The notes under the pieces are model-generated. The model did not search any database. It saw only the letters and a list, made by a program, of their open reading frames with translations, and was not told where the DNA came from. This document shows positions 35,401 through 64,000 of a DNA stretch of 64,000 bases, one piece after another. This DNA is from Diphasiastrum complanatum (taxonomy: Eukaryota > Streptophyta > Lycopodiopsida > Lycopodiales > Lycopodiaceae). The first letter of the stretch is position 1. The number at the start of each line of letters is the position of its first letter. The stretch covers positions 37,606,991-37,670,990 of the forward strand of contig CM055109.1 in the NCBI GenBank assembly GCA_029204225.1. Reading direction: 5' to 3'. The position numbers and the translations under genes were made by a program.

Positions 35401-36437
35401 TTTGTTCAAAGTGAATATGATCCTACTCTTTACATTAAGTTTGATGATGTTGGTATTGTACTTTTACTCATTCATGTAGATGACATCATCATTAGTGGAA
35501 ATAGTGTTGATGGTATTGAAAAAATCAAGATAGATCTATCCTTAGAGTTCAAGATGGTAGATCTAGGGTGTCTTCACTTCATCTTAGGATAGAAGTACTT
35601 AAAGGGTCTGATTTTATCTTTATAAGTCAAGTAAACTATGCTCAAAGTCTTTTTAAGAAGTTTAAGATGGAAGTATGCAAAAGTGTTGACACACCAGTGG
35701 AGCAAGATGTAAAAGTGCCAAATGAAGATGATGAAAGATCCTTCATGGACATCACTTTGTTTAGGCAACTTATAGGTTCCTTAATGTGGATCACTATAAC
35801 TAGACCAGATCTTAGCTTTAGTGTATGTAGGTTGAGCCAATCCATGCAAAAGCCATTGAATATCCATTGGAAAAAGGCTAAGAGGACTCTAAGATACATC
35901 TCGGGTACATTGGATTTTGGGATTCTATATAGAGGAGATGTGATTAACCTTCATGCATTTAGTGATTCAGATTTTGCAGGGGACAAGAGGGATAGGAAAT
36001 CAACAAGTGCCTATTCAACTTTCATAGGAGAAGGTGTGGTTTCATGGCTTTCAAAAAAGCAAGAAACTATATCTCTATCTTCAACCGAGGTCGAGTACAA
36101 AGCTTTGACAACCACTACAAAGGAGGTACTTTGGATCAAGAGATTATTGGTGGAACTAAAGATCATGGATTCAGAGGAGGCACCAATCATCTACAATGAC
36201 AATATATCAGCCCAACACCTTGCATCTAACCCAATCTTCCATGCAAGATCTAAGCACATTGAGATATGCCATCACTTTGTGAGAGAAATGGTGCAAGCCA
36301 AGGAGATTGCTTTGGAGCATGTTCCAAGCAATGAATGTGTAGCTGATCTACTTACTAAACCACTTCAAAAGACACCTTTTATGAAGTTCAGATCATCACT
36401 TGGAGTGATTAGTAAAGCAATGATTGAACCAAGCTAG
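32471..36437 (+). pseudogene. Gag-pol polyprotein of the young copia element
   Basis: The first frame (32471-34399) carries gag (MASINAYLLDTNERLNKTNY), a zinc knuckle CYYCSKMGHYASEC (about residue 255), protease WWIDSGASSHMTS (about 311), pre-integrase WHKRLGHVNSGSM (about 446) and integrase with HSDVH, LRSDNGGEF and PYTPQQNGVAERRNRTL, so D, D and E are kept. One lost G in a G run at about 34367-34369 shifts the frame. The second frame (to 35349) holds the integrase end and RT (QMDVSNAFLNGFLEEDIYM) and stops at TAA where CAA (YGLKQ) is expected. RT continues with HVDDIIISG (usually YVDD), then a second stop near 35590. RNase H follows (SDSDFAGDKRDRKSTSAY, SSTEVEYKAL), ending at 36437. The full domain order is present in about 4 kb. 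Confidence 0.95.
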
Positions 36438-36451
36438 ATAGTGAGGAGGAG

Positions 36452-37132
36452 TGTTAAAAATTCACAATTCTAGCTTGACTAGTTTTGGTCATATGACTTG
36501 TAAATAGTTAGATGATCATGATGTGGCTTGTCACACGTGCCAAATAGCATAGGATTCCATTCATAAGGATGTTCTCAAGTAGACCTAAGTGTTAGAACCT
36601 TTGGAATGAGTCCAAATTATGCTTAGATACAAGGGAGAAAAATAGGAGCTATTTTTGGTAATTTTTGCATTGTTGAGAGATCTCCAAGATTCCAACCCTA
36701 ACTTGGTAGGGATGAAAGATCCACCAAAATTAGAATTAGGGATAGGTTTAGGGCTACTCATACCTGCCCAAAACCGTGATGGATCATGTATATATAGGTG
36801 ATGATATCTCACCAAAATCAATCAAGCAATTTCATGTTTTTTCTCTCATAATGGTGCAATTGCTCTCTATGTTCATAATTGTTTGAGTACTTGTGATTAA
36901 TAATGATTATAGGATTGAATGTGGGTCTGGTGTACAGTACTCAGACTGTGGGAGGCCGTACTTTCACACGTGTGAAGCCTTCTTCAAGGATTTGGGCCAT
37001 TTAGTGAGGTTCAAGCATAGATTTTTGATGGATTTTGATGGTTCAACTTGTGCTAATCTTATGAAATCATAATCTATTGTTTCCCTCATCATTTCAAGTG
37101 TTTTAGGATCCTTATTTACTGTAATTTTTACA
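36452..37132 (+). repeat. 3' LTR of the young copia element
   Basis: This is the direct repeat of 30978-31659, with the same TATA box and the CACGTG palindrome at 36963-36976. It starts right after a GAGGAGGAG purine run. Confidence 0.95.
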
Positions 37133-38100
37133 TTGCACATCCATCAACAGCCGTATCTGGAGCTTATTCAGAAGATTAGAAGATATTTTCGATCAGTAGC
37201 ATTCAGTCTAAGATCAGTATGATTTGAATTATTTAGTTTGGAAGTTAAAGGCTTCAAACTGAAGGGTGAAGGTCTTTGGCAATGGGTAGATTCAACAGAA
37301 GAGAAGCCAATTACTCCTAGCAAAGAACTTCATGAATGGAGGGAGAAAAATGACAAAGCTATAGCAATTATTTCGTCTTCAGTGAATGACAACATAATTC
37401 TAGATCTTTCATCGACTTCAAACGCGAAAGAATTGTGGGAAGAATTGCAAACCAAGAATGAGACTCGATCACAAAACCAAATCATGTTCTTGGAGGACCA
37501 ATTGACTTACCCACAATGGGACGACAAAGATCTGACCACTTCTGTACGAAAGATAAAGGATCTATTTATTTCTTTGTAGAATTCTGGCACCGAAAATGCA
37601 ATCTCAAAGAAAAAACAACTTAGCTATTTTCTTCGAGCCCTACCTAGGTCATTCCACACAACTTAAACTTTATTGGCGAAAGATTTGTCTATGACACTTC
37701 AGAGTGCGATAGATGGAGTCAAAGAGGAAGTAGAAGCTCGTGAATGGTGATTTGGAAAAATCTCTATTTACTTAGAAGAATAAATCTTTGAAGAAGTTTA
37801 AGTCTAAAATGGAGTCATCTAAGAAGAATGGAAATCGTTCAGATGAATCCAAGACAAATGATCGACAATCAGGAAAACAACAGAAATATTCTGGTGATAG
37901 GAAGATTTGCAACAGATGCAAAAGATCAGGTTATACAGAAGACAAGTGTTGGTTGGATTCATTGTCACAAATGGGGTCATGTAGCAGTAGACTATTATCA
38001 AAATCCCAGGAACAAAAAGGAGCAGATTTGAAGCGAACCTTCAGATTCAAATTTTGTCGAAGATAAAGCATAATGCTCCAGAGCAGCAGAAGAGAGGACG
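37133..38100 (+). pseudogene. Gag of the older copia element
   Basis: The older element resumes after the nested insertion. Gag text is readable (GEGLWQWVDSTEEKPITPSK; NAKELWEELQTKNETRSQNQ; TSVRKIKDLFISL), followed by two zinc-knuckle-like boxes in different frames (CNRCKRSGYTEDKC at about 37910-37951; CHKWGHVAVDY at about 37963-37995). Stops at 37578, near 37664 and at 37748 and frame changes show decay. Confidence 0.85.
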
Positions 38101-39868
38101 ACAAGAAACTTAGCAGCATATGTTTGTGCTGATCTATGTTGTTCATCAAATTAAAAAATTCGAGAAGTAGTATTTGATTCGAGAGCCAACTCACATTTTG
38201 TTTTCTCGAAACAAGTTTTGTCTGACTATAAGAAGACGAATTATTCGAGATTCATTATACTTGGAGACGGTTCTAAGAATGTAGTTGAAGGAACTAGTGT
38301 ACCGTGGTTAGACACGAATCAAGGTGACAAGAAACTGGAGGAAGTTCTCTATGTTCCAAGGGTGAAAGTCGAAGCCAAATCTGGCTCATGTTCGGACATT
38401 TGGATGCGCAGTTTATATGCACATACCAGACATATTGAGAAAGAAACTTGATGAAAAGACAAAACAAGATTTTTTGGTAGGATTTGAGTTACATTCTTCA
38501 TATTATCGAGCCTACATACGCGAAACTGAAAGAATAAAAATTGTTCGAGATCTCAAATTTGATGAGTCAAAGTACATAGCAGACAATGATTTAATCGACT
38601 ATGAAATTCTTAAGAATTATTATGAGTTACCAACAACAGAAGTAAAGCAAGCAGATGATGAACATGAATTACCATCTGGACATAGTAGTGATTCAGAGGG
38701 AGTTCAAATTCAAGTACCCGAAAAACTCGAATCACTAGTTCGAATTCAAGTAGAATCAGTCGAACCCAAAAATGCAGAATTGAATTCGAGACCTATACAA
38801 ACTGTGAGAAGATCTGATAGACAAAGAAAACCACCGGTAAGGTTTGGTCAGGATGTTTCAACAAATACAACCATCGAATTTTGTGGTTTCACATATGAAC
38901 CTCAAACATTCGAGGAGGCTATTGATGGACCAAATAAAGATCATTGGATTCAAGCAATGGAGGATGAAATGTCACCGACGTATAAGAACAATGTGTGGAC
39001 ACTTGCACCGATACCTGATAGAAGAAGACCAGTTAAATGCAAGTGGATCTACGAGATCAAAACAGGTCATGATGGAGATCATAACATCAGATACAAAGCA
39101 AGGTTGGTTGCGAGAGATTTTTCACAGAAATATGGGATCGACTACACTGATACTTTCTCACCAGTAGTCAAACACACATCAATTCGCTTATTATTTGCTT
39201 ATGCAGTGGCTCATGATCTCAAAATCCATATTGTGGATGAGAAAACTACTTTCTTGCATGCAGAATTACAAGAACATTTATTCATGGATCAACCACTTGG
39301 TTTTATAAGCCAAGAATATCCAGAATTCGGATGTCACATGAATAAAAGCATCTATGGTATGAAACAAGCAGCCAAACATAGAAAGAAGGACGAAGCACTA
39401 CGTTCTTTAGGCTTCAAACCTTTATTCGTCGAGTCGAATGTCTATATCAAACATGTCAAAGATGAAATTATTATTCTAGCTGTTTATGTTGACGACACTC
39501 TCATCTTCTCAAGAAAAGATAAATTGATTGCAGATGTCAAAAGAGACATTTTTGGAATATTTGAGATCACTGACCTAGGAGAAGCAAAAACCTATCTAGG
39601 CTTACATATCGAAAGAAACTTTGAAGGTGGCAAGTTGTATCTTCAGCAACAAAAGTATACTCAAAAATTCAGTGAATATTTCAACATGCTCGAATGCAAA
39701 GGTGTGCATACTCCCATGATACTTGGAACATTACTGAGCAAAGCAGATTGTCCGCAGACTCTCGAAGAAGAGAAACCGACATGGTGGGAAAATGGAAGAA
39801 GGCAGATTCTGGAAAAACTGGTTCAGTTGAGTTGTGAGACAGTGGAAAGGGCGTCGGTTGAGATGTGA
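38101..39868 (+). pseudogene. Pol of the older copia element (protease to RT)
   Basis: Protease (VVFDSRANSHFVF, DSG changed to DSR) and LEEVLYVPRVK come first. The integrase core is absent: from about 38395 the frame jumps to the integrase C-terminus (LVGFELHSSYYRAYI). A 483-codon frame (38417-39868) then covers the linker and RT: FEEAIDGPNKDHWIQAMEDE, RYKARLVARDFSQKYGIDY, YGMKQAAKHRKK (usually QAPR.W), and AVYVDDTLIFS with the catalytic YVDD intact. RNase H is missing. The frame ends in a 52-bp repeat array instead. Deletion of the integrase core and of RNase H makes it non-autonomous. Confidence 0.9.
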
Positions 39869-40110
39869 AGGGTTGGGCTCCAGTTGAGATGTGAAGTGGA
39901 GGACTTCGGTTGAGTTTGGAAGGAGGGGGCCCCGGTTGAGATGGGAAGTGGAGGACTTCGGTTGAGTTTTGAAGGAGGGGGCTCCGGTTGAGATGGGAAG
40001 TGGAGGACTTCGGTTGAGTGTTGAAGGAGGGGGCTCTGGTTGATATGGGAAGTGGAGGACTTCGGTCGAGTTTTGAAGGAGGGGGCTCCAGTTGAGATGG
40101 AAAATGGCGG
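39869..40110. repeat. 52-bp minisatellite
   Basis: A unit of 52 bases containing GGACTTCGGTTGAG and GGAGGGGGCTCCGGTTGAG repeats about four times. GGACTTCGG or its variant starts at 39901, 39953, 40005 and 40057, with a partial unit before. It begins where copia RT breaks off. A proline-rich frame on the other strand is a by-product of the repeat. Confidence 0.9.
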
Positions 40111-40919
40111 TGCGGAATGGTTTGGAAAGTGTGTGGGGAGTGATGTATGAAAGGGTTTGGAAAGTGAGATATGTGGAAGATGGTGGTGTTGGATAGAGTG
40201 GTGTGGGTGGTAAACGAAAGAGGATGATGTAAAGGAGGGTGAACAGAGTGAGAGCGAGTTAAGAAAGATAGGAAGTGGAATAGGAGCAAGTGGAGGTGTT
40301 TGACAATGGCTGTAATGTTATGGATGTGGATTTGTAGGAATGAACCGGGTTGAAGGTATATGGTTTGTGATAGTGATTTTAGGATGTTCAATAGTGTGAC
40401 GAGAGCATGATGAGTGCTCGCGTGACACTACCCTTCAGCATGCGAAATTTGAAATATGAGGTATTCTGCCGGCGACGTTGGTGATCTGACAGAACTGCTT
40501 CAGTTGAGATTTTGAGAAAATCTCATGATGCATATATGGATCTGTTTGATGCAAGTGAAGAACTCCAAAGAAAATAGGAGTGTAGCTCAGAGTAGAAGCT
40601 CTTATGAAAGAGGTGTATCTCTAGTAATGTTGGTTACCCTAAGATACCAATGAGACAGAGGTGAGGTGGCCGAAGTGTGAGAATGATTTCCTAAGGTGTA
40701 GCCTATCAGTTGTCGATCTAGAACATCCATGACCCATGAGTATGAACAGAAGGAGACAAAAAAGGAAAATGCATAGAATGTACATAAGTAATGATATGAA
40801 GTATAAACAAGGAACGAGGTGAACAATACGCATGAAAGACGAGATGTACAAGGAAAGGAATAAAATAACATGGAAATAATATATATATATATATAATTTT
40901 TTTTTATCAAGGGAAAAGA
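40111..40919. other. No gene seen
   Basis: This purine-rich stretch (GAAAGTG and GGAGTG type phrases) is followed by an (AT)n patch and poly-T near 40880-40910. No protein match. It probably includes the end of the minus-strand gypsy element to the right, but no LTR is recognised. Confidence 0.4.
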
Positions 40920-42100
40920 TCCTAAATTGGGTCAACAAAGAACAACTCTTTGTAGTACCGCCGTAGACGACCACCGTTTACGATAGTGTCTAGGAGTGTC
41001 CCGTCAAGCGTTTGTAACTGGACTGCACCATTAGGAAATATTTTGTTAATAACGTATGGCCCCTCACTTCTGAACTTCAATTTGTCGGGGTGCTTCTTTG
41101 ATGTATAAAGAAGTACCTGGTCACCTAAGTGTAGATCTTTATTGCACAGGTGACGGCCATGCCAAGCTTTTTGACATCGTTTGTTAACTAGTTGTGCATG
41201 ATAAAATATTAGTCTTGTCTCGCATAACTGGGCTAACGTGAAGAGCCTGGTTTTGACTTGTTATTATTGGAGGCTTTTCACAGAGATATGTTGAAAAAGC
41301 TTCTGCAATTCTTAGCAAAGGTATTAAGAATTCTACGGGCATTACCGCCTCTTGACCATATACTAAGTGGAAAGGGGTAACCCACCTAGTGGCTTTCTTC
41401 AAGGTGGTGCGGTAAGTCCAGATAGCTGAGAAAAGTTTTGTTTCCCAGTCAGAGCGACTTGTTTCAACTATCTCTATAATGGAAGTCAATGGTGTGAAGT
41501 CTGCTTTGGTATTTTTCTTTGCTCGTTGACAGACATCACACGCTTTAATGACAACAAATGTGTCTGTAAACAAAGATGGCCAGCACAATCCCACTCGAAG
41601 GATAATCTTCGTTGTGGCTTCAGCAGAAAAGTGGCCACCTCCAATGCCCTCATGAGCCTGAGATATTATCGGTTGTATCTCAGATTCATAAGCACATCGT
41701 CGAATAATGCCGTCAACGCCCCTTTTGTAAAGTTGTCCCGCAATTAACTGAAAGGGAACTGCTTTTATGAAAAATTTTCTTTTTTTCGTTGTAGTCAGTC
41801 CTTCTTTTAGTCGGCCTGTTGTGAGGAACTGAGTGATCTCCTCAGCCCATAAGGGTGTAGCATCGAGCATCAGGAAGATCATTGTTGACTGGTGCAGTTG
41901 CTTTTTCAGCACTTGGTAGTCTGGAAAGGTGATCTGCCATGAAATGTTGGGTCCCTTTCCGAACGACTACACGGAAATTAAATTCCTCCAAAATCAGTAG
42001 CCATCGAGCTATTCGTCCCGTCTTACAGGACTTATTAACGATATATAGGAGTGCTTGATGGTCTGTGTAGAAAGCAAAGGTCTGGCCTAATAAATAATGT
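40920..42100 (-). pseudogene. Ty3/gypsy pol, minus strand, integrase core deleted
   Basis: Reading leftwards from 42100: RNase H end (DHQALLYIVN; RWLLILEEFNF), a linker (DATPLWAEEI), the integrase zinc-binding domain (YKRGVDGIIRRC, HEGIGGGHFSAEAT, CDVCQRAKK: HHCC type), then directly DWETKLFSAIWTYRTT and TPFHLVYGQEAVMP. The segment with the catalytic D, D and E residues between TPLTSI and SDWETKL is deleted. The C-terminal part (GDQVLLYTSKKHPDKLKFRS, GPYVINKIFPNGAVQL) ends near 40920. Stops and frame changes occur. The family is clear. Confidence 0.9.
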
Positions 42101-42102
42101 CG

Positions 42103-42208
42103 TGGTTGATAGACCAGAATCAGACACGATTGAAGACACTGATATTAGTTTGATTTATTCAAACTTTCATCATGTTCTCTGAAGGAGGATTCCTAGTATT
42201 TTTCCTAC
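42103..42208 (+). repeat. Remnant of the older copia element's 3' LTR
   Basis: About 100 bases match the last 100 bases of the candidate LTR ending at 30957, with a few differences, and finish at TTTTTCCTACA. The rest of this LTR is lost at the edge of the gypsy remnant. Confidence 0.8.
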
Positions 42209-42433
42209 ATTCACTAGCAGAGAAATGTGGGAGGAAGCTGCACAAAGATCCAAAACATTCAAGATAGGAGGAGCTATGACTGCATCAAGTGAAGCATCAA
42301 ATGCAACCGTGGAAGCGTTGTGGCTTCAATGGAAGCATAGCCTCCATAAGATTTAGATTTGTTGAAATCTACTTCTGGTTTAAATGTTTTGTTTAGAAAG
42401 TTAATAAATTTGTGAACACTTCATTAAGGAGGA
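42209..42433 (+). pseudogene. Possible 3' coding end of an LTR element
   Basis: A short frame (FTSREMWEEAAQRSKTFKIG, later ALWLQWKHSLHKI) is followed by a purine run AAGGAGGAG (about 42425-42433). This is arranged like the end of a copia coding region and its polypurine tract. No clear RNase H motif is seen. Confidence 0.35.
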
Positions 42434-42786
42434 GCGTTAAGAATAGTAATGTGTGTTCACACCTAGTTATAATACAACTAGTACCAGCTGTGGGTCCCCA
42501 AACGGTGCGACTGTTCTGTGGACCGTCTCTCTCGTCTCTCTCGCACGCATATATGCAGAGGCATTCTCATATCATTATTAACAGAGGCATTCACATATCA
42601 TTATTAACAGTATGTAGTAATAGAAACTGTGCGCTCTCTATCTCTCTCTTCTCTCTGCTGTTGCTATGTACAAATTCAATAATTCCAACTTTTGGGCATC
42701 GCTTACAACCAACTCTCAAGTGGAAAGAGACGATCTTGAAACAAAGTCCCATAAAACAATGGAAGGAGATGACTAATTTAATAAAT
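42434..42786 (+). repeat. Possible LTR remnant upstream of the peroxidase gene
   Basis: This starts CGTTAAGAATAG (a near match to TGTTAAG) after a purine run. It includes a small direct repeat, CATATCATTATTAACAG, at about 42568 and 42594. It probably supplies part of the upstream region of the peroxidase gene. The right edge is unknown. Confidence 0.35.
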
Positions 42787-43150
42787 TTAATGCTGACTTC
42801 GTGATCTGTAGGAACGGTTTGCCATTAACTTCATGCGATCTATCATTCACTATCCTTGTTTGTTTCTAGATTATGAAGACACCAAGGATATAACGTACGT
42901 TTGGGATGGCTAGATTAAGAAGTTCAATGGTGGCTTTGTCTTCAGGAATGGGTTGACTCCATGTGATTTAGCATTCACTGTCCGTGTTTGTTTCCAGATT
43001 CTGCAGGAACCAATGATATATCATACAGCGTATGTTAAGGTAGATTAACGAATTCAATGCTGGCTTTGTCTTCAGGACTGGGTTGCGATTAACTCCATGT
43101 GATCTAGCATTCACTATCCGTGTTTGTGCATCATGCAAGAACTTGTTGTG
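42787..43150 (+). repeat. Three tandem 130-bp repeats upstream of the peroxidase start
   Basis: Units begin at 42787, 42923 and 43053 with TTMAATGSTGRCTT. Each contains CCATGYGATCTAGCATTCAC-like and CGTGTTTGTTTC-like phrases and a CTTCAGG/CTGTAGG element. The last unit ends about 50 bases before the ATG at 43196. They occupy the expected promoter or 5' leader of the gene. The repeated TTGTCTTCAGG resembles a splice acceptor, so alternative leader exons are possible. Confidence 0.75.
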
Positions 43151-43195
43151 GCGTTGAGGAGCAAAGAGTGAAGGCGTTTCTTAATCCAGCGGGAG

Positions 43196-64000
<20,805 letters not shown>

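Larger units (their letters stand above)
30978..37132 (+). mobile_element. Young, nearly intact Ty1/copia retrotransposon
   Basis: LTRs lie at 30978-31659 and 36452-37132, both TGTTAAAAATT...TTTTTACA. By eye they differ at about ten positions in 682 (about 98.5% alike). A primer site (31660-31672), a long 5' leader, gag-pol (32471-36437) and a polypurine tract (about 36439-36451, GATAGTGAGGAGGAG) are all present. The flanks share TTGC (30974-30977 and 37133-37136), a likely target duplication. It sits inside an older copia element just after that element's primer site. One frameshift and two stops in pol mean this copy is probably defective. Confidence 0.95.

Noticed and set aside
39681-40391. 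236-codon minus-strand proline-rich frame
   Set aside because: It is the reverse reading of copia RT and the 52-bp repeat; the repeated Pro/Ser text follows the repeat period, and copia RT on the plus strand explains the region.

Overview
The window looks like a repeat-rich nuclear genome of a plant outside the flowering plants. Three things point that way. The only complete-looking host gene, a plant-type glutathione peroxidase, has ordinary GT-AG introns, one of which is about 19.6 kb. A captured 18S rRNA fragment (about 30397-30780) carries bases typical of bryophyte, lycophyte, fern or charophyte 18S rather than angiosperm 18S. The rest is mostly nested Ty1/copia and Ty3/gypsy retrotransposons with long (GA)n, (CT)n, (TG)n and (CA)n arrays. 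The species cannot be named from the sequence alone.

Layout. 1-4.4 kb: decayed Ty3/gypsy pol, a TAG-rich tract, an LTR with (GA)n, and a probable LINE remnant. 5.4-19.8 kb: an unusual multigene unit with no family I recognise. It holds (i) a coiled-coil ORF; (ii) a very divergent histone H3-like ORF followed in the same frame, after one TAG, by an NLS-like segment and a Ulp1/C48-type protease domain; (iii) a transposase-like gene with a GDLK...PC.YC motif; (iv) an unknown minus-strand gene; (v) an unknown plus-strand gene. Two promoter regions dense in CACGTG/CACATG boxes (5.9-6.2 kb and a bidirectional one at 18.74-18.99 kb) feed three leaders, each with imperfect hairpins built on GATATCG-like arms. 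A non-autonomous copia-like element (9.2-12.8 kb) has inserted into this unit. 19.8-22.0 kb: LTR and copia debris, then compound microsatellites. 22.04-27.49 kb: a minus-strand copia element that has lost most of RT/RNase H and carries a GC-rich foreign exon-like piece in gag. 27.7-30.96 kb: unclassified sequence and a candidate LTR holding the 18S fragment. 30.98-37.13 kb: a young copia element (LTRs about 98.5% alike by eye) inserted next to the primer-binding site of an older copia element whose gag-pol resumes at 37.13-39.87 kb. 39.87-42.1 kb: a 52-bp minisatellite and a minus-strand gypsy pol. 42.1-43.19 kb: LTR remnants and a 130-bp triplication just upstream of the peroxidase gene.

The peroxidase gene starts at 43196 and runs off the window at 64000. 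Its second intron (43570-63144) splits the codon of the catalytic cysteine. This intron contains an alpha-tubulin processed pseudogene (minus strand), a third copia element with another foreign exon-like piece, a 2.9-kb insertion inside that element's 3' LTR, a minus-strand copia gag fragment, several tandem duplications, and four (CT)n/(CA)n arrays just before the acceptor.

The most unusual content is the 5.4-19.8 kb unit: an H3-like histone fold tied in frame to a SUMO-protease-like domain, in what looks like a mobile element with its own repeated promoter and leader design. Its coding parts are partly broken (stops, frameshifts), so this copy is probably a relic; intact relatives may exist elsewhere in the genome.
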